This document shows, piece after piece, positions 9,005 through 18,844 of a stretch of DNA of 64,000 nt; the stretch's first letter is position 1, and each line of letters begins with the position of its first letter. The position numbers were made by a program, and so were the translations under genes. Below the pieces are notes generated by a model. That model did no database searches and was not told the DNA's origin. It saw only the letters and a program-made list of their open reading frames with translations. The stretch is taken from NCBI RefSeq assembly GCF_003600685.1, contig NZ_CP032084.1, positions 5,270,001-5,334,000 on the forward strand. Direction: 5' to 3'. The stretch comes from Achromobacter sp. B7 (GTDB taxonomy: Bacteria; Pseudomonadota; Gammaproteobacteria; Burkholderiales; Burkholderiaceae_B).

Positions 9005-11499
9005 TTACCTAGCAGTCCTTTCAGGGCCTTGTCCACGGCCGCGCCATTGCCGTTCTTACCCGTGACGGCGTCGCGCAGCTTGTTTTCCACGCTGCGCTTG
9101 AGGATGGCGCCGATGGCGTCTTTCCACAGCAGCGTGTACGTGGGCTTGTCGAACGGGCCCTTTATATGCACGGGAATCGTCACGTCTTTCAGGTCGATCA
9201 GTTCCTGGCCTTCGGGGTTGGCCGCCGGGTTGACGACGCGCGCACGCGCCACCAGGTCCAGCTCGCTCTTGACGAAGTCGATGTTGGCCGGATCGCCCTG
9301 CGTCACGCGCAGCAGCGGCGACACGATGTTCAGGCGCTTGACGGCCGCCACGCCCTTGGTGAAGGCCAGGTCCGCGTCCATTTCCGAAAACTCGGTCTGC
9401 TTGCTGGTGTCGGCGGGCACGGTTTCGTCTTGCGATTCCGGCTTGAACGCCGCCTTCAGTTCGCGCAGCGTCTCGGTCAGGTTGATGCCCTTGACCGCGC
9501 CATCGCGCAGGCGCACCTGCATCGTGCCGCCCAGCGCACTCTTCATGGCGTAGGCATTGGCGCCGGCCGTCTTCAAGTCCAGCGCCAGGCTGCCCGTGCC
9601 GCTAAGCACGTTGCGGTTGGCCAGGTCCATCAACAACGGTTCGATCGCGATACCCGCCAGCGACATCTTGCTGGCCAGCTGGTTGCCTTGCGCCGCGTCC
9701 ACCGACAACGCGCCCGCCAACTTGCCGCCGTACAGGCCGGCGGTCAGGCTGGAGATTTCCAGCTTGCCTTTGTCCAGCTTGACCACGGCGGCCACTTCAT
9801 CCGCCTTCAGGCCACGCACCACCAGCTTGCCGACCTTCAACGTGCCGTTGACGCTGGGGCCAACCAGCGCGGACAGGTCGATGGTGTCGTCCACCGGCGC
9901 GGCAGGCGCGGGCGGCGCGGCGGGCTTGGAATCATCCTTCTTGCCATCGGCGGGGGGCTTGGGCGGCGCGGCCACCACGGGCGGCACCAGCTTGTCCAGG
10001 TCCAGCGTGTCCACCACCAGCGCGAACTTCACCGCAGGCGTTTGCGACAGCTTGGTGATGTCGGCGCTCAGGTCGAACTTGCCGCCTTCCAGCACGGCGT
10101 TGATCTTGCTGCTTGCCTGGTCTTTCAGCAGGTCGGCGTTCAGGCTGCCGATCACCGGAATCTGCAAGCTGCCCTTGGGCAAGCCCGGGTCGGTGATATT
10201 GACGTCGCCGCGCAGCGCCGACAAACCGCCGCTACGTTGCAACAGGTTCAAGGTCAGCGGCGATGCAAAATTCAGCTTCACGACGCGGTCGCCATTCTTG
10301 GACGTGCTGTCCAGCTTGGCTTCCTTGATGTCGAGTTCGGCGGCGTTGCCGCTGATGCCGTTCAGGCCAAAGCTGGCATCCAGGCCGCTGATGCGCACGC
10401 GGCCGGTCAGCGCTTCACCGGTGGCCGAGGTGGGCGAAATGTTCAGCGCGGGCGCATCCACGGCGAATTCAAACGGGCCGTCAGCCGAGCCGCCCTTGGC
10501 ACGCACGGCGAGTTTTTCGATTTGCAGCTGGCTCTTGTGCGGGTCGATCGCCAGCTTGGGCATGGCCACGCTGGCTTCCACATTGGTGGCGCGCGCGGCC
10601 GGGTCGGTGATGTCACCCTGGAAAACCACTTCCAGGCCCGCCACGTCCAGCGCGGATTTCTGGCCGTTGAAGGCCAGGTTGCCACGCACGGCCAGGCTCT
10701 TGGCCTCGGCGCCGGGCAACTTGCCGTCCATGCGCAGGTCCAGCTTTTGCGCCGCGTAGCGCTTGGCGGACGGGTCCAGCGTCAACAGGGCCTGCCCCGT
10801 CAGGTTGGCGTCCACGCGCGGGTTGCCGCCCTCCACGCGCGCCGTCAGGCGCACATCAAAGGGTTGGTTGAACGTGACGCGGCCGGTATTGGCGTTGATT
10901 TTCGTGACCGCCACCGCCATGCCGGAAATCTCGTCCTGCAACTGCACTTCGCCGTCCTTCAAGTCCAGGCCGGCGATATCGATCTGCATGTTGTTGCGGT
11001 TGGCCGGCAAGGTGCCGCTGGTGATGGCCTGGGCCGCCGTCTGCGCCGCGCCCACCAGGGCTTCTGCCGGGTTGGATGGCGCGGTGGTGACGGTGGACGC
11101 GCCGCCGACCAGATTGCTGAAGTTGAATTGGCCGTCCTTGCCGCGCACCACCCGGGCCTTCAGGCCGCTGATGGCCACGTGGTCGACCACGAAGCTATTG
11201 GACAGCAAGGGCCAGACGGCAACCGCCAGGCGCGTGCTTTCAATGGAAGCGAAGGTGTCCGTGCTGTTCGGCTCGGACAGCGACACGCCCTGCACCGACA
11301 AGCCGATGCGCGGAAAGAGCGATAGCTCGATCTCGCCGTCGATCGTCAATGTGCGGTGATAGCGTTCCTGCACAAGCTCTTCCAGCTTGTACTTGTACGC
11401 GTTGGGGTCGAATGTCAGCAAGAAGATGGCCAGGCCAACGACGGCCACGACAACCAACACAACCAGGCCTATCAAAATGCGCTTGAACCACGTTTTCAT
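9001..11499 (-). CDS. AsmA family protein
   Basis: 832 residues from ATG 11499. MKTWFKRILIG and the following hydrophobic segment (residues about 8-32) form an N-terminal membrane anchor. The rest is a long periplasmic beta-rich region of the AsmA/YhdP/TamB superfamily, with the N-terminal FDPNAYKYKLEELVQERYHRTLTIDG block characteristic of AsmA. A Pro/Ala/Lys-rich linker occurs around residues 510-545. AsmA-like proteins are bridge-like proteins linked to phospholipid transport and outer-membrane homeostasis. An upstream in-frame start at 11589 would add a sequence without signal character, so ATG 11499 was preferred. It is coupled to the MOSC-N gene downstream. Confidence 0.88.
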   Translation of the reverse strand: MKTWFKRILIGLVVLVVVAVVGLAIFLLTFDPNAYKYKLEELVQERYHRTLTIDGEIELSLFPRIGLSVQGVSLSEPNSTDTFASIESTRLAVAVWPLLSNSFVVDHVAISGLKARVVRGKDGQFNFSNLVGGASTVTTAPSNPAEALVGAAQTAAQAITSGTLPANRNNMQIDIAGLDLKDGEVQLQDEISGMAVAVTKINANTGRVTFNQPFDVRLTARVEGGNPRVDANLTGQALLTLDPSAKRYAAQKLDLRMDGKLPGAEAKSLAVRGNLAFNGQKSALDVAGLEVVFQGDITDPAARATNVEASVAMPKLAIDPHKSQLQIEKLAVRAKGGSADGPFEFAVDAPALNISPTSATGEALTGRVRISGLDASFGLNGISGNAAELDIKEAKLDSTSKNGDRVVKLNFASPLTLNLLQRSGGLSALRGDVNITDPGLPKGSLQIPVIGSLNADLLKDQASSKINAVLEGGKFDLSADITKLSQTPAVKFALVVDTLDLDKLVPPVVAAPPKPPADGKKDDSKPAAPPAPAAPVDDTIDLSALVGPSVNGTLKVGKLVVRGLKADEVAAVVKLDKGKLEISSLTAGLYGGKLAGALSVDAAQGNQLASKMSLAGIAIEPLLMDLANRNVLSGTGSLALDLKTAGANAYAMKSALGGTMQVRLRDGAVKGINLTETLRELKAAFKPESQDETVPADTSKQTEFSEMDADLAFTKGVAAVKRLNIVSPLLRVTQGDPANIDFVKSELDLVARARVVNPAANPEGQELIDLKDVTIPVHIKGPFDKPTYTLLWKDAIGAILKRSVENKLRDAVTGKNGNGAAVDKALKGLLGK

Positions 11500-11916
11500 T
11501 GCTGCCCCGTCGGTACCTCGACTGGAAATTCTTGGATGCCGCCCACCGCGCAACGCGCGGGGATGGTGCTGTAGCGGCGGAAAACCCACGCGCCAGTTGG
11601 AGCTGTCTGCCTTTCAGGGCGAGCCCTCGCTCCTGCCGGAAGCTTGTGGCCGCGGCGTTTGGAAAGAGGGTCTACCAGGAAGGCGTGCTGAAGACGTTGG
11701 AATCACCAACGTGCAGATTTCGCTATCGTAACAAATCGGGCCGCCTTAAAGCGGCCTTGTCAGACCATGACACCAAAAACGCGATAAGTCATGGATGGAA
11801 TTAATAACGGAGTGGGGTCACGAGACCCGTCCGCCCCGCCTTGAAGCTGACAATTTTCTGTCCGGCGGATTGTAGGACTAGAATGGTTGATCCATCAATC
11901 ATTGATATATCCAACA
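11500..11916. other. Intergenic region rich in inverted repeats between asmA-like and MFS genes
   Basis: About 417 bases without a supported gene. Inverted repeats seen: ACGTTGG/CCAACGT (11694-11712), GGCCGC/GCGGCC (11739-11756), CCATGAC/GTCATGG (11765-11794) and GGGTC-ACGA-GACCC (11815-11828), the last extended by CGGA/TCCG. The right end carries the MFS promoter and a palindrome. The divergent promoters of both neighbours must lie here. Confidence 0.6.
11879..11906 (+). promoter_or_regulatory. -10 element and MarR-type palindromic operator
   Basis: TAGAAT (11879-11884) is a good -10; the -35 is weak. Just downstream ATCAAT-C-ATTGAT (11894-11906) is a perfect 13-bp palindrome, ten bases before the exporter ATG and near the expected transcription start. 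A MarR gene follows the exporter, so this is a likely binding site. Confidence 0.45.
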
Positions 11917-13515
11917 ATGCCCGCCCCCACTCCCAGCACCCCGCATTCGCCCGGCCAGGTGCTTCCCTTCCGGCAGACGCTGCTGGCCATGCTGGGCATG
12001 TGCTTCGTCATGATGATGGTCGCTATCGACCAGACCGTGGTGGGCACCGCGCTGCCCACCATCGTGGCCGAGCTCAAGGGCTTTGAACTGTATGCGTGGG
12101 TTGCCACGTCGTACCTGCTGACCTCGGTGATCACCGTGCCGATCTTCGGCCGCCTGGGCGATTATTACGGCCGCAAGCCGTTCGTGGTGGCGGCCATCAT
12201 TCTGTTCACGCTGGCATCAGCGCTATGCGGCGCGGCCGACAGCATGCTGACGCTGGTGCTGGCGCGCGCCTTGCAGGGCATCGGCGGCGGCATGCTGGTG
12301 GGCACCGCGTTCGCCTCGATCCCCGACCTGTTCCCCGACCCGCACGTGCGCCTGCGCTGGCAGGTCATGCTCAGTTCCGCCTTCGGCATCGCCAACGCGG
12401 TCGGCCCCACGCTGGGCGGCGCGCTGACCGAGCACTATGGCTGGCGATCAGTGTTCTACGTGAACCTGCCCATCGGCATCCTGGGCCTGTGGTTCGTATC
12501 GCGCTACCTGCCGCACCTGCGCAATCACACGTCCGGCAAAGTGCGGCTGGACTGGCAAGGCGCGCTGCTGATCGCGCTGGCGCTGGGCAGCCTGCAACTG
12601 TTGGTCGAGCTGCTGCCCAAGGAAGGCTTCAGCGGCCCCATCGTGCTGCTGGGCGCGGGCAGCATTGCCGCGTTCGGCCTGCTGATCTGGTGGGAAAAGC
12701 GTTGCCCGCATCCGCTCTTGCCGCTGGACATGTTCCGCAATCGCGGCCTGGCCACGCTGTTCACGCTGGCGCTGCTGGTGGGCGTGACGATGTATTCGCT
12801 GCTGTTCTACGCGCCCTTGCTGCTGCAAGGCGGCTTTGGCCTGTCGCCGCAGGACGCGGGGCTGTTGATTACGCCGATGGTCGTTTTCATCACGGTGGGC
12901 AGCATCATCAACGGCCGCATCATCACGCGTATCCGCAACCCCAACCGCATGCTGTATGCGGGCTTTTTGCTGATGGCGCTGTCCTGTATGGGCATTGTCA
13001 CCACGCACAACTACACGTCGCATGTGCTGATTGGCGCGTACATGCTGATGGCCGGCCTGGGCATGGGGTTCATCATGCCCAACCTGACCGTGTTCGCGCA
13101 GCAGACGGCGGGCCGCACGCACCTGGGCATCGCCACGGCGCTGTTGCAGTCGCTGCGCATGATCGGCGGCATGCTGGGCACGGCGGTCGTGGGCACCATG
13201 GTCAGCCACAGCTATTTCAGCGGCGTCGAGTCCACGCTGCGCGGCGCATCAGCGCAATGGCTGCCTGAATTGAACGACCCGCAGATGCTGGTGAACCCCG
13301 CAGCGCAGACACAGTTCCTGGCACAATTGGCGCATCAAGGCCAGGACGGCACGTCGCTGATCGAGATCGCGCGAGTCGCGCTGGTGGGCGCCATCCATGA
13401 AGGCCAGCTCATCGCGCTGGCCGTCGCCATCTTCGCGCTCTGGTGCGTGCGACGCGTGCCGCTGGTGCAACTGGCCCGCCCCACCAAGGCGGAGCCCGCT
13501 GGCGTCGGAGAATAG
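11917..13515 (+). CDS. MFS multidrug exporter, DHA2 family (14 membrane segments)
   Basis: 532 residues from ATG 11917. Segment 1 contains AIDQTVVGTALPTI, the DHA2 motif D1. Motif A appears as GRLGDYYGRKP and motif C-like glycines as GIANAVGPTLGGAL. About 14 hydrophobic segments are present, as in EmrB/QacA drug:H+ antiporters. A TTG at 11887 would add ten residues and place the operator palindrome inside the gene, so the ATG was chosen. The MarR regulator starts three bases after its stop, indicating a self-regulated drug-resistance operon. The exported compound is unknown. Confidence 0.88.
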   Translation: MPAPTPSTPHSPGQVLPFRQTLLAMLGMCFVMMMVAIDQTVVGTALPTIVAELKGFELYAWVATSYLLTSVITVPIFGRLGDYYGRKPFVVAAIILFTLASALCGAADSMLTLVLARALQGIGGGMLVGTAFASIPDLFPDPHVRLRWQVMLSSAFGIANAVGPTLGGALTEHYGWRSVFYVNLPIGILGLWFVSRYLPHLRNHTSGKVRLDWQGALLIALALGSLQLLVELLPKEGFSGPIVLLGAGSIAAFGLLIWWEKRCPHPLLPLDMFRNRGLATLFTLALLVGVTMYSLLFYAPLLLQGGFGLSPQDAGLLITPMVVFITVGSIINGRIITRIRNPNRMLYAGFLLMALSCMGIVTTHNYTSHVLIGAYMLMAGLGMGFIMPNLTVFAQQTAGRTHLGIATALLQSLRMIGGMLGTAVVGTMVSHSYFSGVESTLRGASAQWLPELNDPQMLVNPAAQTQFLAQLAHQGQDGTSLIEIARVALVGAIHEGQLIALAVAIFALWCVRRVPLVQLARPTKAEPAGVGE

Positions 13516-13518
13516 CTT

Positions 13519-13959
13519 TTGCCCAGACAACAACAAGGCCTGCAAGTCATCCAGCACATGGGCCAGACGTACCGCGTCATGCAAAGCGCGTTCAGCAGCA
13601 AGGTAGGCCACGCCCTGCCCCGCTGGCGCATCCTGTTGGCGTTGCATGAGAACGGACAGTGTTCGCAGAAGCACCTGGCCGAACGCTGCCGGCTGGACCC
13701 GGCATCACTGACCCGGCAATTGCAGGCGATGCAGAAGCTGGGCTGGATTTCGCGCGCGGTGGATGCCCAGGACAACCGGCTGACCAACGCCACGCTGACG
13801 GCCGCTGGGCAGGCGGTGGTGAACGAAGCGCTGCCTAAACGGGCAGCGTTTTTCGAAGAGGCGTTGAAGGGGTTGTCAGCGGCGGATGTGGACACGCTGA
13901 ACCGGGTGCTGAGCGTGCTGGAGTCGAATTTCTTGAGGGCGGCGGGGGATAGGGGGTAA
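13519..13959 (+). CDS. MarR family transcriptional regulator
   Basis: 146 residues starting at TTG 13519, supported by GGAG eight bases upstream; ATG 13558 is the alternative. The winged helix-turn-helix is visible as CSQKHLAERCRLDPASLTRQLQAMQKLGWISR followed by the wing DAQDNRLTNATLTAAG with the conserved D-R pair. It lies three bases after the exporter gene and very probably represses it through the palindrome at 11894-11906, with release on ligand binding. No clear terminator follows. Confidence 0.88.
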   Translation: MPRQQQGLQVIQHMGQTYRVMQSAFSSKVGHALPRWRILLALHENGQCSQKHLAERCRLDPASLTRQLQAMQKLGWISRAVDAQDNRLTNATLTAAGQAVVNEALPKRAAFFEEALKGLSAADVDTLNRVLSVLESNFLRAAGDRG

Positions 13960-14009
13960 GGCGGGGGGGTGATGCGGGACTTGAACTTCGCCGCGCTGCT
14001 TATTTATCC

Positions 14010-14375
14010 GCACCGCCCAGTTCGCGCTCCCACCCTTGAGTTCGATAACCACATAGCAACGCAGCTTCAGGTGGTAGAACAGCAGGTCAATGAAGAATTC
14101 ATCTCCCCCTTCATTCAGCAGCACCTGGCGGCCGACAAAGGCGAAGCCCGCGCCCAATTCCAGCGGGTTTCGATCTGCATCACCAACACGTTGCGCGACC
14201 AATTGTGCTCGATGGCCTTGGCGGCATACCACTTACGGCCTTCAGGGCTGGGCAGCTTGTCCAGCAGCGCCATTGAGCGGCCCGTTGCTGCGCCGTATGA
14301 ATACGGATCTTCAGCTCACCCAGCCAGTGGTCGTAACCTTCAGGCGGGCATCAGGGATGCGGGCTTATCGCTCAT
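14010..14375 (-). pseudogene. Decayed YhcG/DUF1016 (PDDEXK) nuclease gene
   Basis: Pieces of one protein family occur in order on the minus strand but in different frames. At about 14375-14285 lie a start-like MSDKPASLMP, then after a frame change GYDHWLGELKIRIHTAQQRAA. At about 14270-14170 lies a WYAAKAIEHNWSRNVLVMQIE segment. At about 14165-14030 lies LELGAGFAFVGRQVLLNEGG, continuing into FIDLLFYHLKLRCYVVIELK, the PDDEXK core. The intervening regions of the about 350-residue family are deleted and the C-terminus is replaced by unrelated sequence. The family is associated with restriction or defence loci. It is a remnant, not a functional gene. Confidence 0.8.
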
Positions 14376-14400
14376 GCCGCCGTCGAGCCTCAGACGTCGA

Positions 14401-15492
14401 TCAGACGTTAAACAAGAAATTCATCACATCGCCGTCCTGCACGATGTATTCCTTGCCTTCGGCGCGCATCTTGCCGGCTTCCTTGGCGCCTTGCTCGCCC
14501 TTGTACGTGATGAAGTCTTCGTACGCGATCGTCTGCGCGCGGATGAAGCCGCGTTCGAAATCGGTGTGGATCACGCCGGCGGCTTGCGGGGCGGTGGCGC
14601 CGATGGGCACCGTCCAGGCGCGCACTTCCTTCACGCCTGCCGTGAAGTAGGTTTGCAGGCCCAGCAGCTTGAAGGCGGCGCGGATCAGGCGGTTCAGGCC
14701 CGGCTCTTCCATGCCCATGTCGGACAGGAAGGCCTGGCGATCGGCGTCGTCCAGGTCGACGATTTCGGATTCGATGGCGGCGCAGATGGCGACGACCGGT
14801 GCGTTGCGCGCGGCGGCGAATTCGGTCAGGCGGTCAAGCAGCGGGTTGTTGGTGAAGCCGTCGTCGGCCACGTTGCCCACGTACATCGCGCGCTTGGCGG
14901 TGATGAAGCACAGTTGGGCGATGTCGGCCTGTTCTTCGGGGCTGAGGTCCAGCGCGCGAATCGGCTTGGCTTCGTTCAACTGCGCCACGCACTTTTCCAG
15001 CACGGCCACGATGCGCTGCGATTCCTTGTCGCCGGAGCGGGCGGTCTTCTGGTGACGCAGCAGCGCTTTTTCAGCGGTTTGCATGTCGGCCAGCGCCAGT
15101 TCGGTTTCGATGACTTCGATGTCGGCGATGGGGTCGATCTTGCCCGCCACGTGGATCACGTTGGGGTCTTCGAAGCAGCGCACGACGTTGACGATGGCGT
15201 CGGTTTCGCGGATGTGCGACAGGAACTGGTTGCCCAGGCCTTCGCCTTTGCTGGCGCCGGCAACCAGGCCGGCGATGTCCACGAATTCGACGGTGGCCGA
15301 CAGGATGCGCTCGGGCTTGACGATTTCAGCCAGCTTTTGCAGACGCGGATCCGGCACTTCGACCACACCGACGTTGGGCTCGATGGTGCAGAACGGATAG
15401 TTCTCGGCGGCGATGCCGGCGCGGGTCAGAGCATTGAAGAGAGTCGATTTGCCAACGTTGGGCAGGCCGACGATGCCGCATTGCAGAGCCAT
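14401..15492 (-). CDS. ychF: Redox-regulated ribosome-binding ATPase YchF (Obg-like)
   Basis: 363 residues, full length. P-loop GLPNVGKST at residues 9-17, switch region DIAGLV, and a C-terminal TGS domain ending [18 protein letters not shown]. YchF hydrolyses ATP rather than GTP, binds ribosomes and is linked to oxidative-stress responses. It is preceded on the same strand by the CPBP protease gene at a distance of 95 bases. The decayed nuclease gene begins 25 bases after its stop. Confidence 0.96.
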   Translation of the reverse strand: MALQCGIVGLPNVGKSTLFNALTRAGIAAENYPFCTIEPNVGVVEVPDPRLQKLAEIVKPERILSATVEFVDIAGLVAGASKGEGLGNQFLSHIRETDAIVNVVRCFEDPNVIHVAGKIDPIADIEVIETELALADMQTAEKALLRHQKTARSGDKESQRIVAVLEKCVAQLNEAKPIRALDLSPEEQADIAQLCFITAKRAMYVGNVADDGFTNNPLLDRLTEFAAARNAPVVAICAAIESEIVDLDDADRQAFLSDMGMEEPGLNRLIRAAFKLLGLQTYFTAGVKEVRAWTVPIGATAPQAAGVIHTDFERGFIRAQTIAYEDFITYKGEQGAKEAGKMRAEGKEYIVQDGDVMNFLFNV

Positions 15493-15587
15493 GGGAATCC
15501 TGTGTAAGTACGGTATTGATCGTTAACGTTGTAGTTTACCCCGGGTGCGCCCCGTGGCAGTTTCGCCTGCGCGGCGATGCGACCCCG

Positions 15588-16367
15588 CTATTGGGCGATG
15601 GACGGCGCCCAGCGCATCACGGCCCAGATCATCAAAATGGGGCCGGCGTTGAACGTGGCGTGCAGCAGGATGGCCGCGCCGATGCCGCGACGCACGCGCA
15701 TCCAGCCCAGCACCAGCCCGGTCAGCCACTGCGGCAGCACCAGCAGCGGCATCAGCCAGTACGGCGTCTTGCTATAGACAAAGTTGGTCAGGTGCACCGC
15801 CGCGAACGTCAGCGCGACCAGGTGAAACACCAGGCCAAAGTGCTTCAGGTAATAGCGCCGCCACGTCGTGTCCCACCCCGTCAGCAACGTTGCGCGTTGG
15901 CGCACGCCCCAGCATGCCAGGATCACGAAGGCGGCCAGCAGCAGGCCGGTCCACAGCTTCGGGCCATACAGCACGACCGGCATCAGCGCGGGCACCAGCC
16001 ACAGCACTTGCAACGGTCGGCGCAGACCATAGCGGAACAACATTTCTTCGACCAGCGGCGCCCAGATCACTGCCGTCAGCCACGGCAGGTTGGTGGGGTC
16101 GATACGGTGGGTGGCGCCGCCCAGGCCGGCGGCCATCACGGCAACGGGGCCCAGCGCGAAAAGATTCAGCGCCCACAGCAGCCCGGCCCAGGCCAACAGG
16201 CGCCCGGGGCGTATGCCCGGCCACCAGTCGGCCAGCAAACCACTGCCCGCCGCGCGGCCCGGCACGCGCGACAGCGAGCGTGGGTGCCGGATATACCGCC
16301 AGAAATCCGCGACTTCTGTTCGAAAGCGGGTCTTGGCGACGGGCTGGGACGGTGCGGGGTGGCTCAT
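15588..16367 (-). CDS. CPBP family intramembrane protease-like protein
   Basis: 259 residues with about six or seven hydrophobic segments. The CPBP (Abi, CAAX protease and bacteriocin-processing) motifs are visible: [14 protein letters not shown] with EExxxR, then [10 protein letters not shown] and a late HATFN. These residues form the membrane glutamate/histidine active site of the family. Its ATG overlaps the pth stop (ATGA), so it is translationally coupled to peptidyl-tRNA hydrolase. The physiological substrate is unknown. Confidence 0.85.
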   Translation of the reverse strand: MSHPAPSQPVAKTRFRTEVADFWRYIRHPRSLSRVPGRAAGSGLLADWWPGIRPGRLLAWAGLLWALNLFALGPVAVMAAGLGGATHRIDPTNLPWLTAVIWAPLVEEMLFRYGLRRPLQVLWLVPALMPVVLYGPKLWTGLLLAAFVILACWGVRQRATLLTGWDTTWRRYYLKHFGLVFHLVALTFAAVHLTNFVYSKTPYWLMPLLVLPQWLTGLVLGWMRVRRGIGAAILLHATFNAGPILMIWAVMRWAPSIAQ

Positions 16368-16963
16368 CCCGCGACGTTGCCGCTGTGCAATTGGCGCGTG
16401 GCCAGCGCGAAATCGCCCGCCAGCATCGCCGGCACGACGGCGCGGCAGCGGTCGATGACGGCTTCGATTTCCTTTTGCTCGTCGCGGCGCGGCGGGTGCA
16501 GCACAAAGTCGGCAACCTGTTGCGCCAAGCCCAGCGTGCGCGGGTGACCGATGCCGATGCGCAGGCGCCAGAAGTTCGGGCTGCCCAGCACGGCCTGGAT
16601 GTCCTTCAGGCCGTTGTGGCCCGCATGACCCCCGCCCTGCTTGAGCTTGACCTGCCCGGGCAGCAGATCCAGTTCGTCATGCAACACCAGCACCTGTTCC
16701 GGCGCCAGCTTGTAGAAGCGCGCCAAGGCGCCAACAGCCTGGCCCGACTTGTTCATATAAGTGATGGGCTTGAGCAGCAGCACGTTGTCCGCCCCCAGGC
16801 GCGACTTGGCGACCATGCCGAAAAAAGATTTTTCAAGCGCAAAAGAAGTGCGCAGATCGTCCGCCAGATGGTCGGCCAGCCAAAAGCCGGCGTTGTGCCG
16901 GGTCGTTTCGTAGTCGGGACCGGGGTTACCCAATCCCACAATGAGGCGTATGGGAATAGACAT
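16364..16963 (-). CDS. pth: Peptidyl-tRNA hydrolase
   Basis: 199 residues. It releases peptides from peptidyl-tRNA that dropped off ribosomes. The N-terminal VGLGNPG with Asn13, the catalytic His23 in TTRHNAG, the [10 protein letters not shown] segment with the catalytic Asp and the [12 protein letters not shown] helix are all present. It lies downstream of rplY, separated by an intrinsic terminator, and its stop overlaps the CPBP start. The rplY-pth order is conserved in many proteobacteria. Confidence 0.96.
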   Translation of the reverse strand: MSIPIRLIVGLGNPGPDYETTRHNAGFWLADHLADDLRTSFALEKSFFGMVAKSRLGADNVLLLKPITYMNKSGQAVGALARFYKLAPEQVLVLHDELDLLPGQVKLKQGGGHAGHNGLKDIQAVLGSPNFWRLRIGIGHPRTLGLAQQVADFVLHPPRRDEQKEIEAVIDRCRAVVPAMLAGDFALATRQLHSGNVAG

Positions 16964-16982
16964 GATGGAGGGTGTTTAAACC

Positions 16983-17019
16983 AAAAAACCCTGCGCATGC
17001 AAATGCACACGCAGGGTTT
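16983..17019 (-). terminator. Intrinsic terminator after rplY
   Basis: A 10-bp stem (AAACCCTGCG at 16986-16995 with CGCAGGGTTT at 17010-17019), followed in the minus direction by a six-T run (16988-16983). It ends the rplY transcript and leaves only about 20 bases before pth, so pth depends on read-through or a promoter overlapping it. Confidence 0.8.
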
Positions 17020-17060
17020 CGGGCACAAGCCGCGGAAAGCCCGAAGGCTTTCCAGCAGAC

Positions 17061-17672
17061 TTAGGCAGCCGGAGCAGCTTCTTCGGCTTCGTCGGCAGCG
17101 GCAGCGCCGCCCTTGACGATGGCGGCAGCCAGCAGCGGGTTGTCTTCACCGCCGTGGGGCACGTACGTCACGCCCATGGGCAGCTTGATGTCGGCCAGGT
17201 GGATCGAAGCGCCGGCCAGGATGTTGGTCAGGTCAACTTCGATGAACTGCGGCAGAGCCTTCGGCAGGCAGGTGATTTCCAGTTCGGTCGTCACGTGGCT
17301 GATGATGGCGCCGGCCAGCTTCACAGCGGGCGAGATTTCGGCGTTGACAAAGTGCAGCGGCACCTTGGTACGCAGAGCCTGGTTGGCGTCCACGCGCTGG
17401 AAGTCCACGTGCAGGACTTGCGGCTTGTAGGCGTGCCATTGAACCGAACGCAACAACACTTGCTCATCCTTCGAGCCTTCGAGCTGCATTTGCAGGATCG
17501 ATGCGTGGAATTCTTCCTTACGCAGGGCGTGATAGATCTCGTTGTGGTCGAGTTCGATGTTCAGGGGGGCAGCCGTACCACCATAGACAATGGCGGGAAC
17601 GCGGCCCGCGCGGCGCAGGCGGCGGCTCGCACTCGAACCCTGGACGCTACGCGCAGTGGCGATGAATTTCAT
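17061..17672 (-). CDS. rplY: 50S ribosomal protein L25/general stress protein Ctc
   Basis: 203 residues from ATG 17672. The N-terminal L25 domain [21 protein letters not shown] binds 5S rRNA; the C-terminal Ctc/TL5 beta domain follows (from about residue 95) and ends in an Ala/Glu-rich tail. The longer form with the Ctc domain is usual in betaproteobacteria. An upstream in-frame start would add a hydrophobic stretch not found in the family. It lies between prs and pth in the conserved order. Confidence 0.96.
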   Translation of the reverse strand: MKFIATARSVQGSSASRRLRRAGRVPAIVYGGTAAPLNIELDHNEIYHALRKEEFHASILQMQLEGSKDEQVLLRSVQWHAYKPQVLHVDFQRVDANQALRTKVPLHFVNAEISPAVKLAGAIISHVTTELEITCLPKALPQFIEVDLTNILAGASIHLADIKLPMGVTYVPHGGEDNPLLAAAIVKGGAAAADEAEEAAPAA

Positions 17673-17721
17673 GGAAAACTCCAAAAACAAAATAAGGTGA
17701 AGAGGCTTCACCAGTTAACGG

Positions 17722-17746
17722 CACGGCGCGCAACATGCGCGCCGTG
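17722..17746 (-). other. GC-rich hairpin between prs and rplY
   Basis: Perfect 10-bp stem CACGGCGCGC/GCGCGCCGTG with an AACAT loop, 50 bases upstream of the rplY start. Without a T-run it could be a weak terminator for prs, an RNA processing site or an rplY leader element. A smaller repeat, GACGCG-AAT-CGCGTC (17807-17821), overlaps the prs stop codon. Confidence 0.45.
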
Positions 17747-17819
17747 TTGATTGCGCCTTGCCGCGACCAGCAAGGTGCAAAACTAAAGGTAGGCTGTGGC
17801 CTGACCGACGCGAATCGCG

Positions 17820-18770
17820 TCAGTCGACGAACAGCGAGCTGACCGATTCCGCGTTCGAGATACGCAGGATGGTCTCGCCCAGCAGCGCGGCGCACGACAA
17901 CTGGCGGATCTTGCCGCTGGCCTGGCCTTGCTCGGAGAGCGGGATGGTGTCGGTGACGACCAGTTCGTCCAGTTCCGACGCTTCGATGCGGTCAATGGCG
18001 CCGCCCGACAGCACGGGGTGCGTGCAATAGGCGTAAACGGCACCGGCGCCGCGGTCTTTCAGGGCCTGGGCCGCCTTGCACAGCGTGCCGGCGGTGTCGA
18101 CCATGTCGTCCATGATGATGCAGGTGCGGCCGTCGACTTCACCGATGATGTTCATCACTTCCGACACGTTGGCGCGCGGACGACGCTTGTCGATGATGGC
18201 CAGGTCGGCTTCCAGCTGCTTGGCCAGCGCGCGGGCGCGAACCACGCCGCCGATGTCCGGGGACACCACGACCAGGTTCGAGAAATTGCGGCGCCAGATG
18301 TCGCCCAGCAAGATCGGACCGGCGTAGATGTTGTCCACGGGGATGTCGAAGAAACCCTGGATCTGGTCGGCGTGCAGGTCCATTGTCAGGACGCGGTCAA
18401 CGCCAGCCACTTGCAGCATGTTGGCCACAACCTTGGCCGAGATCGCGACGCGCGCCGAACGCGGGCGGCGGTCTTGGCGGGCATAGCCAAAGTACGGAAT
18501 CGCGGCGGTGATGCGGCCGGCCGACGCGCGGCGCAGGGCATCGACCATGACCATGATTTCCATCAGGTTGTCATTGGTGGGCGCACAGGTGGGTTGCAGG
18601 ACGAAGACGTCCTTGCCACGCACGTTCTCGTTGATTTCGACCATCACCTCGCCGTCGGAGAAGCGACCGACGGTCATCTTGCCCAGGGACATATCGAGGT
18701 GGTTGACTACGTCCACGGCCAGCCGAGTGTTGGCCGTGCCCGTGAAGATCATGAAGCTATCGTTTGCCAT
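17820..18770 (-). CDS. prs: Ribose-phosphate pyrophosphokinase
   Basis: 316 residues. It makes PRPP from ribose 5-phosphate and ATP for nucleotide, histidine and tryptophan synthesis. The class I signature is clear: [17 protein letters not shown], the [12 protein letters not shown] metal/ATP loop, [16 protein letters not shown] and the PRPP loop [10 protein letters not shown]. It lies downstream of tRNA-Gln, separated by a strong terminator, so it has its own promoter between 18771 and 18844. rplY follows 147 bases later. Confidence 0.97.
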   Translation of the reverse strand: MANDSFMIFTGTANTRLAVDVVNHLDMSLGKMTVGRFSDGEVMVEINENVRGKDVFVLQPTCAPTNDNLMEIMVMVDALRRASAGRITAAIPYFGYARQDRRPRSARVAISAKVVANMLQVAGVDRVLTMDLHADQIQGFFDIPVDNIYAGPILLGDIWRRNFSNLVVVSPDIGGVVRARALAKQLEADLAIIDKRRPRANVSEVMNIIGEVDGRTCIIMDDMVDTAGTLCKAAQALKDRGAGAVYAYCTHPVLSGGAIDRIEASELDELVVTDTIPLSEQGQASGKIRQLSCAALLGETILRISNAESVSSLFVD

Positions 18771-18844
18771 GATGGATGATGCGATGGTCGTTGTAAGACA
18801 CTAACGAGTGATGCGGGGTGAAAACACCAGCGAATCCGGAAAAT

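Noticed and set aside
9166..11325. 719-codon plus-strand open frame opposite the AsmA-like gene
   Set aside because: Shadow of high-GC codon use; composition dominated by Gln, Arg, His and Gly, no recognisable family.
11808..11833. ACGA-loop hairpin resembling one half of a guanidine-II (mini-ykkC) riboswitch
   Set aside because: That riboswitch needs two ACGR-capped hairpins in the leader of the controlled gene. Only one was found, and it lies upstream of the likely exporter promoter.
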